Shown: positions 1-5,059 of the stretch, one piece after another
Numbering within the stretch: the first letter of the stretch is position 1
Layout of the letters: every line of letters begins with the position of its first letter
Source of the DNA: Methanoregulaceae archaeon
GTDB taxonomy: Archaea > Halobacteriota > Methanomicrobia > Methanomicrobiales > Methanospirillaceae
Reading direction: 5' to 3'
Assembly (NCBI GenBank): GCA_019695435.1
Contig: JACTVF010000298.1
Location: forward strand, 1 to 5,453
DNA length: 5,453 nt
Notes under the pieces: model-generated
Database searches by the model: none
The model's input: the letters and a program-made list of their open reading frames with translations, nothing else
What the model was told of the DNA's origin: nothing
Program-made: the position numbers and the translations under genes

Positions 1-129
1 CTCCCGTAGTTTCAATCCAGTGGCTTCCAGTTGGATGACAACCTTTGGCTGGACCTTACGGATGATCCGCAACGCACGGCGTTTAGCGAGTCCCGTCGGA
101 TTTTTCTTCGGATTTTTCTTTTTGTTCAT
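1..129 (-). CDS. Small basic hypothetical protein, N-terminal part (3' end outside window)
   Basis: An ATG at 129 opens a frame of 43 codons without stop to the left edge, overlapping the previous gene by 47 nt. GAGGAAG lies about ten bases upstream, a usable though distant ribosome binding site. The visible product is very basic, MNKKKNPKKNPTGLAKRRAL at the start, then IIRKVQPKVVIQLEATGLKL, which looks like a beta-strand pair. It is not recognised. The strong Lys/Asn/Pro repeat at the start comes from a tandem DNA repeat. The frame fits the overlap style of the window, and no other gene explains the bases left of 83. Confidence 0.55.
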   Translation of the reverse strand, partial: MNKKKNPKKNPTGLAKRRALRIIRKVQPKVVIQLEATGLKLRE

Positions 130-811
130 GTTCGATCTTCCTCTTGGCGGCTTCGTGTTCCTTGTCTGCTTTGATCTGGGCAATCACTTCTCTAGACGGC
201 ACGCACTTATCGAGCACCTTGTTGTACAAATCCCATTTCTTCGATTCGTACTCAGCCAGTTTCATCTGGTAGACTTCGACCAGTTCGAGCGCCTTTTCGA
301 GATACAACTTGCGGAGTATGTCACTCTCGTTGTTATACCGGGAGAGGCTGTTGATCGTCGCCTGTAGCCCATCCGCAAGGTAGTCCTGAAAGTCAGCGAT
401 GTGCTGGTAGCGGGTGCCTTCGTCTTCGAGTTTCTTCTTCGCCGGAATCGCATACTTCGCATCCCGCTTCTGGATTTCGGTCTGGACTTCGCCAGTGGCA
501 GTGTACTGCGTCGGATTGTCTGGGTGACTCAGCCCGTACTCGTCCGTCCGATCCGCAGCGTATGCATGGTCGATGCAGTACCAATTCCCGGTCCCTAGGT
601 TTTGAACCAGCCCTCGATTCTCGCAGCCCGTCCGTTGGCACAGGTGGTACATGTCGTTCCCAGTTCCATCAGCCCGTCGCTCGATTTCGTACTCTTTACC
701 GTGCTTGTCACAATACCAGCGGCCATCGAGACAGACTGTCGAGGGATCGCCACATTCGAAGATGCAGCAGACCGTGGGATCATTGTCCGAATTGTGAACA
801 TCCTCGCTCAT
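83..811 (-). CDS. Tandem zinc-finger-like protein with coiled-coil C-terminus
   Basis: ATG 811 overlaps the upstream stop (ATGA), so translation is coupled to the membrane-protein gene. The 242-residue product carries two similar modules: C15-x4-C20-x13-C34-x2-H37 and C58-x4-C63-x15-C79-x2-H82. Each ends in G-x-WYC-x2-H (GRWYCDKH and GNWYCIDH), which looks like a duplicated treble-clef type zinc finger. From about residue 110 it is helical and charged (ALELVEVYQMKLAEYESKKW), ending in a Lys/Glu-rich coiled-coil-like tail (about 210-242). No catalytic motif is seen. Such modules may bind nucleic acid or protein; the target is unknown. Its last 47 nt overlap the next, partial gene and contain a 12-nt tandem repeat. 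Confidence 0.8.
   Translation of the reverse strand: MSEDVHNSDNDPTVCCIFECGDPSTVCLDGRWYCDKHGKEYEIERRADGTGNDMYHLCQRTGCENRGLVQNLGTGNWYCIDHAYAADRTDEYGLSHPDNPTQYTATGEVQTEIQKRDAKYAIPAKKKLEDEGTRYQHIADFQDYLADGLQATINSLSRYNNESDILRKLYLEKALELVEVYQMKLAEYESKKWDLYNKVLDKCVPSREVIAQIKADKEHEAAKRKIEHEQKEKSEEKSDGTR
96..119. repeat. 12-nt tandem duplication in a dual-coding overlap
   Basis: TCGGATTTTTCT occurs twice directly in tandem (96-107 and 108-119, plus-strand reading). It gives the repeated residues EKSEEKSD in the tandem-finger protein and KNPKKNP in the overlapping basic protein. The unit length is a multiple of three, so both frames are kept. Confidence 0.8.
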
Positions 812-1251
812 GGTTTCACACTGACTTGATCGTCATGCACTTCGAACACGCTCACCATATCGTGACAACCTATGCCTTGATACATGTGATGGGCGATCTT
901 GTCATACGTGATCACCATCGGACCTTTGTAGGGTTCGCCAGTGTATGCGTTCCCGAAGGCACTACGCACGTCTCCGCAGAACAGGACCGTCTCGGTGTAC
1001 AAGTCCATCGTGTTGTAAGGCTGGAATCGTATGTTCGTGTAATGATCACCGTCAATCATCGTCCCGTCCACCGGGATTCCGAAAAGATAGGCATTATTGT
1101 TCGTGTACACTTGTTCGAGCCCGAGACTGTTAGGTCGATTGGCTTTCGTTGTAGACCCGTGGGCAAAGATGCTACCGAAACAAAGCATCCCTATTATGAT
1201 CAAGAAGACGATGAAACCCGCAACGATTTTGTTCGACGTGGTGTTTGACAT
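808..1251 (-). CDS. Membrane-anchored hypothetical protein (147 aa)
   Basis: The start is set by GGAGGT four bases upstream of ATG. A single strongly hydrophobic segment, about residues 9-30 (IVAGFIVFLIIIGMLCFGSIFA), follows a short polar N-terminus with one Lys, and reads as a signal anchor or uncleaved signal peptide. The remaining roughly 115 residues would then be outside the cytoplasm or, less likely, inside. They are Tyr-, Asn- and Gly-rich (YLFGIPVDGTMIDGDHYTN, FCGDVRSAFGNAYTGEP) and contain two cysteines, C92 and C129, that could pair. No lipobox is evident: the Cys at 24 sits inside the hydrophobic run. I do not recognise the family. It follows the only intergenic gap and a promoter match, so it may head a separate transcript. 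Its stop overlaps the next start by ATGA. Possible roles such as host-envelope modification or superinfection exclusion are speculation. Confidence 0.75.
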   Translation of the reverse strand: MSNTTSNKIVAGFIVFLIIIGMLCFGSIFAHGSTTKANRPNSLGLEQVYTNNNAYLFGIPVDGTMIDGDHYTNIRFQPYNTMDLYTETVLFCGDVRSAFGNAYTGEPYKGPMVITYDKIAHHMYQGIGCHDMVSVFEVHDDQVSVKP

Positions 1252-1332
1252 GTGGACCTCCAGAAGTCAAAGGCGGATTGCCCGCCGCCTCGGGTGTAGC
1301 CACGGGTTCTTCATACCGTGAACTACGTCAGA
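1252..1332 (-). other. Only intergenic gap: probable leader with two short hairpins and an RBS
   Basis: The 81-nt gap follows the HNH stop. It holds a weak inverted repeat CACGG/CCGTG (1320-1301, 10-nt loop) and a better one, AGGCGG/CCGCCT (1290-1271, 8-nt loop). The second is followed by TTGAC, not a T-run, so a terminator is doubtful. GGAGGT (1261-1256) four bases before ATG 1251 is the ribosome binding site. If the promoter at 1337-1365 is used, these hairpins lie in the 5' leader. Confidence 0.45.
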
Positions 1333-2067
1333 TTACATCCTAGCAAGTTTGGGTTGGCTTGTCAAGAGAATTCTGTATCGTCTCAGAGCCTGCGCCATGA
1401 CCCACCATTCTTCCCAAGTATAGTGGGCACCCTTACCAAAATTGCATTCGGTGCAGCAGACGACGCAGTTTTCAGCGGTGTATCCTAATGCATTGTCTTT
1501 ACGGTCTAGGCTGTACCGTGCTCCTCGTGTACCATATGCCTCAAATACGACGGGAACCTCACAGTAAAAGCAAAAAGGTTTCCCCGCAAATTGAACAAAA
1601 TCTTCATATGAAATTGTAACTTCTCGAAACGTGCGTTTAGCCGCTCGTAGAAAAAGATGGTATAGGGATTCATACGGACGAAGTTTGCTCTTTTTGCACC
1701 CACAACTTTTGCTACGCCCTGTCTTCAACGCACTCCCTCGTCGAACTCCAGTTGTCCCACAAATACACTTCACTTCGTAATAATCCCGCCAGTTGTTGCT
1801 CCCTTTTATTCGGGGGACTTGTTTTCCAACTGACCAGAATCCGAAGGTTTGTCCTGAGATATTTTCGTGTCTTGACATTTTGCCCTCCCCTTTGTGACAA
1901 GCCGTGCAGCGCCACGAGCCGAGACCCTGAGTCCCGGCTTCCTTGGACTTCATGCCCAAGTAGAGACACGGCGGTTTGGTCGCAGGAGCATTGCAACATT
2001 GCGACGTATACGAATACACCGGGCTACCCTTCGGCGACGGCCTTGGCTTCCTCGATTGCTTTTTCAT
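1333..2067 (-). CDS. Zinc-ribbon / HNH endonuclease fusion (putative free-standing homing endonuclease)
   Basis: ATG 2067 is preferred because AGGAGG lies just upstream (caggaggcttATG). It sits within the last 15 codons of recA, giving a 44-nt overlap. The frame is open back to an ATG at 2160, but that part only shadows recA. The 244-residue product has three parts. Residues 1-63 form a zinc ribbon with QCCNAPATKPPC and SWRCTACHKGEGK (C24, C25, C54, C57), a type usually seen as a stand-alone small phage protein. Residues about 70-125 hold GQTFGFWSVGKQ, CICG and KSCGC (C101, C103, C122, C124), the cysteine module often preceding phage HNH nucleases. Residues about 130-244 hold an HNH-family domain with CFYC (166-169), SLDRKDNALGYTAENC and CCTECNFGKG. 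The D-R-x-D-N..GY...N pattern is the His-poor HNH variant. Function inferred: site-specific DNA nicking or cleavage, homing near recA. Confidence 0.85.
   Translation of the reverse strand: MKKQSRKPRPSPKGSPVYSYTSQCCNAPATKPPCLYLGMKSKEAGTQGLGSWRCTACHKGEGKMSRHENISGQTFGFWSVGKQVPRIKGSNNWRDYYEVKCICGTTGVRRGSALKTGRSKSCGCKKSKLRPYESLYHLFLRAAKRTFREVTISYEDFVQFAGKPFCFYCEVPVVFEAYGTRGARYSLDRKDNALGYTAENCVVCCTECNFGKGAHYTWEEWWVMAQALRRYRILLTSQPKLARM
1337..1365 (-). promoter_or_regulatory. Sigma70-type promoter match before the membrane-protein gene
   Basis: TTGACA (1365-1360) is followed after exactly 17 nt by TAGGAT (1342-1337), which keeps the key first, second and last -10 bases. It overlaps the last codons of the HNH gene, so transcription would start near 1330, right at the beginning of the only intergenic gap and about 80 nt before the next start codon. 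Position and match together make this the best placed promoter in the window. Confidence 0.6.
1876..1890 (-). promoter_or_regulatory. Internal ribosome binding site and alternative start for the HNH part
   Basis: Inside the zinc-ribbon/HNH frame, GGGGAGGG followed by CAAA stands directly before an in-frame ATG at 1878 (residue 64, protein beginning MSRHENISGQTFG). The ATG falls exactly at the border between the zinc ribbon and the nuclease domains. It would make a 181-residue HNH protein on its own. Seen in sequence; actual use is unproven. Confidence 0.5.
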
Positions 2068-3067
2068 AAGCCTCCTGTTTGGCTTGAAGTTCCTGATGGT
2101 ACGTGTCAATTGCGATTCTGAGTTGTCCCATCGGGATACCTTCCCTCCGGTACTTCTCATCCAACCCCTTTATAACATACCACGCACTTCCTGTCAAGAC
2201 CCCAATTTTCAGGGCGTAGTCGATCATGGCTTCGGGCTTGTCAAAGCCGGTCTGGTATCGCAGATCGACGACACAGTCCTTGTATGGCATGGCGACTTTG
2301 TTCTTGACGTTCTTGAGCATCACCTTGTGGCCGACGACGTTCTCGCCTTCCTTGAGTGTGCCACCCTTCGATGCCGCAACCCGGCGAACTTCTACTCGTA
2401 CAGAACTGTAAAATTTCAATGCCCGTCCGCCAGTCGTAGTCTCGGGGTTTCCGAAGACGACTCCGATCTTCTCACGAATCTGATTGATGAAGATAACGGT
2501 CACGTCCTTCTTTGAACAAAGCCCGGTCAACTTGCGACACGCTTGAGACATCAGCCGTGCTTGCAATCCCATGCAGGAATCGCCCATCTCACCGGCCAAC
2601 TCCGCACGTGGAACGAGAGCAGTCACAGAATCGACGACAACAATATCGACCAGCGAGCCCTCTACCAAAGACTCGACAATCGTCAACGCTTCCTCGCCGC
2701 AATCGGGCTGACTAATGAACAGTTCGTCCATGTCAACGCCGAGATTAGAAGCGAACGTCGGATCGAGAGCGTGTTCGGCATCGACGAATGCGGCCACACC
2801 ACCAGCTTTCTGTAGTTCGCCGATTGAGTGTAGCGTGATCGCCGTCTTGCCGCCAGCCTCGGGGCCGAAGATTTCGATTATTCGACCACGAGGCCAGCCG
2901 CCACAGCCTAGCACTTCTCGATCAAACTGTTCCAGATTCGTCGGAATGTGCGGTACTGGTTTCCTCACTAGGCTCCCCCGGCGCTGAAACGTGTTGCTCG
3001 TCTCGAACTGCTTGTCCAGATTCTTGCTCAGGGATTCGATCCCCTTCATTCTTTCCTTTTTGGTCAT
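2024..3067 (-). CDS. recA: Phage RecA recombinase
   Basis: The 347-residue product covers a complete RecA. It has an N-terminal helix region (1-36), Walker A GPEAGGKT (68-75, with K74 and T75), DAEHALDP with the catalytic Glu E98, Walker B DIVVVDSV (141-148), loop L1 around GEMGDSCMG (159-167), FINQIR with the sensor Gln (Q196), and L2 FGNPETTTGG (205-214, F205). A shortened C-terminal domain ends in a Lys/Glu/Ala helix. Role: ATP-dependent filament on ssDNA, homology search and strand exchange; in phages this supports recombination-dependent replication and repair. Start: ATG with GGAG and an ACCA spacer upstream; it lies 146 nt inside the preceding gene. Differences from E. coli RecA include AG for SS in Walker A, Cys for His163 in L1, about four extra residues before KEGENVVG, and no strongly acidic C-terminal tail. 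This is a RecA-type protein rather than a UvsX- or Sak-type one. Confidence 0.97.
   Translation of the reverse strand: MTKKERMKGIESLSKNLDKQFETSNTFQRRGSLVRKPVPHIPTNLEQFDREVLGCGGWPRGRIIEIFGPEAGGKTAITLHSIGELQKAGGVAAFVDAEHALDPTFASNLGVDMDELFISQPDCGEEALTIVESLVEGSLVDIVVVDSVTALVPRAELAGEMGDSCMGLQARLMSQACRKLTGLCSKKDVTVIFINQIREKIGVVFGNPETTTGGRALKFYSSVRVEVRRVAASKGGTLKEGENVVGHKVMLKNVKNKVAMPYKDCVVDLRYQTGFDKPEAMIDYALKIGVLTGSAWYVIKGLDEKYRREGIPMGQLRIAIDTYHQELQAKQEAYEKAIEEAKAVAEG
2169..2197 (-). promoter_or_regulatory. Strong sigma70-type promoter match inside recA
   Basis: On the minus strand TTGACA (2197-2192) is followed after 17 nt by TATAAA (2174-2169), with TG one base before the -10, an extended -10 arrangement. 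This is a perfect -35, five of six -10 bases and ideal spacing. The predicted transcript would start near 2162, about 95 nt before the HNH-fusion start codon. The sequence also encodes conserved RecA residues (around LTGSAWYVIKG), so part of the match may be coincidence. Confidence 0.5.
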
Positions 3068-3449
3068 TGGTCTCCTGTGACGCTTTTAGTGCTTCTGATT
3101 CTTCCCGCAGACGATTCATCGTGCTCATAAATCTCGTGAACATGATGCGGTACTTTCTGCCTCGCATCTTATCGACGAACGCCGGACCATGTTCTGAAAA
3201 CGCTTCATGAGTGACTTTGACCAACTCACCGTGAGTGGCAAAGAAACTGAACCAACAGTACTCGCAGTTGCGATGCGTCGGTTCGTTGACTTGATCGAGA
3301 CGGTGTCCGCACTCCGGTGTCCGGGGATGTCGGACGGTAAAATACTTTCCTCGCAGTTCACGGAATTGTTTATCCGTAATCTGCTTCGGTTGTGCCGGTG
3401 TCTCTGTGTGATCATGTTCAGTGCACGGATTATTCGAAGTCTGATTCAT
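2922..3449 (-). CDS. Putative zinc-binding protein with disordered tail overlapping recA
   Basis: The chosen start is ATG 3449, which has AAGGGG six bases upstream; ATGs at 3455 and 3470 are in frame but badly placed relative to that site. The 175-residue product has a compact domain at about 25-118 beginning FRELRGKYFTVRHP and containing PECGH (C47, H49) and NCEYCWFSFF (C62, C65). This is a C-x-H-x12-C-x2-C arrangement that could bind zinc. It then has predicted helices with MRGRKYRIMFTRFMSTMNR. The tail from about 120 to 175 is rich in Glu, Ser, Gln, Asp and Gly and looks disordered. That tail is read out of frame from the first 146 nt of recA. The function is not recognised; the position immediately before recA suggests a partner in DNA recombination or replication, which is inference only. 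Confidence 0.75.
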   Translation of the reverse strand: MNQTSNNPCTEHDHTETPAQPKQITDKQFRELRGKYFTVRHPRTPECGHRLDQVNEPTHRNCEYCWFSFFATHGELVKVTHEAFSEHGPAFVDKMRGRKYRIMFTRFMSTMNRLREESEALKASQETNDQKGKNEGDRIPEQESGQAVRDEQHVSAPGEPSEETSTAHSDESGTV

Positions 3450-3675
3450 AATCATCCCCTTCACATCCACGCATTCCCCAGTATTCGATCTCGTTCTCTA
3501 ATAGGACAGGTGGAATAACCCCGTACTTTTGGAGCAACATATTCTTCGCCGGGAACTTGATGTTCTCGTCGTCACCGATCTCGTCTCTAACTTGCTGATT
3601 GAGATTGTCCTGCAACTTTTTTGCCCGTACCTGTTCCTCAGTCGGTTCCGGTACGGATACGCTTGCTGTTGCCAT
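3430..3675 (-). CDS. Small acidic hypothetical protein (81 aa)
   Basis: The start has an excellent ribosome binding site (AGGAGGAGGA, then aacaa, then ATG) located inside the 3' end of the zincin-like gene, giving a 38-nt overlap. The product has a Glu/Lys/Gln-rich helical segment (about 12-33, TEEQVRAKKLQDNLNQQVRD), a middle part FPAKNMLLQKYGVIPPVLLE, and a strongly acidic C-terminus (GCEGDDYESDFE). It has one cysteine and no membrane segment or known motif. I do not recognise it. Its good Shine-Dalgarno site and position within an unbroken chain of overlapping genes support it as real. It overlaps the next gene by 20 nt if that gene starts at 3449. Confidence 0.7.
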   Translation of the reverse strand: MATASVSVPEPTEEQVRAKKLQDNLNQQVRDEIGDDENIKFPAKNMLLQKYGVIPPVLLENEIEYWGMRGCEGDDYESDFE

Positions 3676-4060
3676 TTGTTTCCTCCTCCTTGATGCTAGA
3701 TTTTACTGCTTGTTGAAACTCGTGAACTTTTTCGACGAGATGGTCGAGATGATATGCGATCACTTCGTCATCCAAATCTTGGACGTGACAATACGCCAAC
3801 ACCCGGTGCACAATGTGCCAGCACTCATGGGCGATGACGTTCGGAGGGGCGTCGATGGGCAGGAATATATATGACCGGCCTTCATCATGGACGTGGAAAC
3901 AGAAGGCGTCTGCGTTCTCACCCGGTCCTTTGCGTATTCGTTCCTTTGCCGACTTGATAAGGTCTGCGGAGAGAACGACTCTGACGCAGTAATTCGCCAT
4001 GACTTCAAATTCAACCCACATCGCATAATCCCCGTACTTCGTTTTCTTCGGCTTTCTCAT
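3638..4060 (-). CDS. Predicted small HEXXH zincin-like metalloprotein
   Basis: A strong AGGAGG precedes the ATG by five bases, and the start overlaps the upstream stop as ATGA. The 140-residue product has IAHECWHIVHRV at about 76-87, a full HEXXH zinc-binding motif (H78, E79, H82). About 17 residues later comes DDEVIAYHLDHLV, in which E99 is a good candidate for the third metal ligand, a spacing reminiscent of gluzincin-like ImmA/IrrE or M78-type peptidases. The N-terminal half (about 12-70) is predicted beta-rich (VRVVLSADL, YIFLPIDAPP), leading into the active-site helix as in minimal zincins. The last 20 residues are charged and probably disordered. Family knowledge: ImmA-type peptidases cleave phage or mobile-element repressors, but no repressor is visible here, so the role is open. 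Protease activity is inferred from motif only; it could also be a non-proteolytic metal protein. Confidence 0.78.
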   Translation of the reverse strand: MRKPKKTKYGDYAMWVEFEVMANYCVRVVLSADLIKSAKERIRKGPGENADAFCFHVHDEGRSYIFLPIDAPPNVIAHECWHIVHRVLAYCHVQDLDDEVIAYHLDHLVEKVHEFQQAVKSSIKEEETNGNSKRIRTGTD

Positions 4061-4476
4061 GCGGTCCTCCTGATCGTTCGGAAGTATGAATCCTTACCGT
4101 GCATCGGATAGATGCCACGTTTTATAAATTCTGCACCCATGCCCTCTTCGAGATTTTGCATCGCCTCGCCATAAATCTTTTGGGCGTGCATCCCTCGCTC
4201 GATGTAATCTTCGGAATCGAAATCGAGATACGCTTGTCGAAAAGCGTCCCATGCCGATTCCGATTTGAGAATCTTACGGAACACCCGCTCTACGTCGCAG
4301 CGGAAATCTACGAGCGTCGGTCTCACCGGATTAGCAGTTCCCTTTCCGCCGCTTCCGATGTTGACCGCAGACACACCGACCTTTACATCCCTCGCACTCC
4401 GGTACGCTTCCATCACCAGATCAAACGCTTTTTTTCTTTTGTCGTAGGGTGGTCTTTTCTTATGCTTGGGTTTCAT
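4057..4476 (-). CDS. Hypothetical protein (139 aa)
   Basis: The start ATG is preceded by AAAGG six bases upstream (acgaaaggcaaaagATG), and the gene begins 17 nt inside the 3' end of the nuclease gene. The product starts very basic (MKPKHKKRPPYDKRKKAF), has a Gly/Ser/Ala-rich linker around residues 34-50 (VGVSAVNIGSGGKGTANP), and then a region that reads as amphipathic helices (about 53-120) with aromatic anchors such as SAWDAFRQAYLDF and a MHAQKIYGEAMQNLEEGM stretch. It ends with YFRTIRRTA. No catalytic motif, zinc cluster or membrane segment is visible, and I do not recognise the family. The basic N-terminus plus helical body would fit a nucleic-acid-binding or regulatory phage protein, but that is only inference. 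Its TGA overlaps the next ATG (ATGA at 4057-4060), indicating translational coupling to the HECWH protein. Confidence 0.75.
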   Translation of the reverse strand: MKPKHKKRPPYDKRKKAFDLVMEAYRSARDVKVGVSAVNIGSGGKGTANPVRPTLVDFRCDVERVFRKILKSESAWDAFRQAYLDFDSEDYIERGMHAQKIYGEAMQNLEEGMGAEFIKRGIYPMHGKDSYFRTIRRTA

Positions 4477-5059
4477 CTTTTGCCTTTCGTACTTGTCGAG
4501 TAACTAATCCCTCGGGGCCGTAACGTTTGTTTTTCTTCGTTATTTTTGCTTGGCCCATAAGCCCATATACTTTTTCCCCTAAGGCTATCGGGGCTGGTGG
4601 GTCTTCGATGTAAGCCAGCATTGCCAAAAGTTTTTCTCGATCATCGCACAAGAATTTGTTCGTTATGGGATTGAGCAAACCCCGCACTAATCCCGTTCTA
4701 TGATCATGATCTAGGTTTGCAGCGGGGACCAGTGGCATACCTGATATGGGGTCCATGCCGTCTTGGTACTCCCATATACGCTCCCGATCTCCCGGTAAGA
4801 GATTATAGAGAACCGCATCTCGCTTGTCCCTTTGGTCATCCGAATTCTTTATTCGTGCAGGTCTTTTAGCTTCCCGCACTCGGGATAGCGACTGCTGTTG
4901 GGCTCTCCACACGGGATCGTTCTCCCACTTGTCCTTGTAGTAGCATTTTTTACACAGACCTTTGGCATAATGCGTCTTCTCAGGACAACACGTCGACTTT
5001 AGTCCACGCTTCCCCCGTTCGATCCTTGACCAATAACCTTTCGCCTTTGGACTGGTCAA
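4460..5059 (-). CDS. Recombination endonuclease VII-like (His-Me finger) nuclease
   Basis: The core is LDHDHRTGLVRGLL (residues 116-129 from the TTG start), the signature of phage T4 endonuclease VII-like His-Me finger nucleases, followed by N134 in the position of the catalytic Asn and by a LLAMLAYIEDPP segment typical of the family's C-terminal side. Family knowledge: such enzymes cleave branched DNA (Holliday and Y junctions) during phage recombination and packaging. An N-terminal cysteine cluster, CC...AKGLCKKCY (C24, C25, C36, C39), is a putative zinc knuckle common in phage HNH proteins. Oddly, the four zinc cysteines that normally frame the DHDH motif are absent: DPISG stands where C-x2-C-G is expected and LNPITN where C-N-x-C-N is expected. 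Start: the frame is open from a GTG at 5116, but its first 19 codons overlap the small upstream ORF and look like shadow sequence. TTG at 5059 overlaps the upstream stop (TTGA) and is preferred, although it has only a weak GAGA upstream. The gene overlaps the next by 17 nt. Confidence 0.82.
   Translation of the reverse strand: MTSPKAKGYWSRIERGKRGLKSTCCPEKTHYAKGLCKKCYYKDKWENDPVWRAQQQSLSRVREAKRPARIKNSDDQRDKRDAVLYNLLPGDRERIWEYQDGMDPISGMPLVPAANLDHDHRTGLVRGLLNPITNKFLCDDREKLLAMLAYIEDPPAPIALGEKVYGLMGQAKITKKNKRYGPEGLVTRQVRKAKDETQA

Noticed and set aside
562..1248. Long open frame of 228 codons on the plus strand
   Set aside because: It is antisense to the membrane-protein gene and the tandem-finger gene, has no ribosome binding site, and its product is rich in Arg, His, Ser and Val with no recognisable domain; a shadow frame.
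1271..1290. AGGCGG/CCGCCT hairpin as an intrinsic terminator
   Set aside because: The stem is short and is followed by TTGAC instead of a T-run, and it lies downstream of a promoter match and just before a ribosome binding site; kept only as a leader hairpin.
2068..2160. Upstream extension of the HNH fusion to ATG 2160
   Set aside because: An AAGGGG stands before it, but the added 31 residues only shadow recA, and ATG 2067 has the stronger AGGAGG and a shorter overlap.
1976..2515. Plus-strand frame of 179 codons antisense to recA
   Set aside because: It lies opposite highly conserved recA sequence and lacks a start site or protein motif; explained by recA codon use.
3863..3872. TATATA-like -10 sequence in the zincin-like gene
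   Set aside because: No -35 match at a suitable distance; an AT-rich codon run.
4802..4830. GGGACA-N17-TATAAT promoter-like match inside the nuclease gene (minus strand)
   Set aside because: The -10 is perfect but the -35 matches only four of six bases, it is deep within a coding region, and no gap or gene start depends on it.
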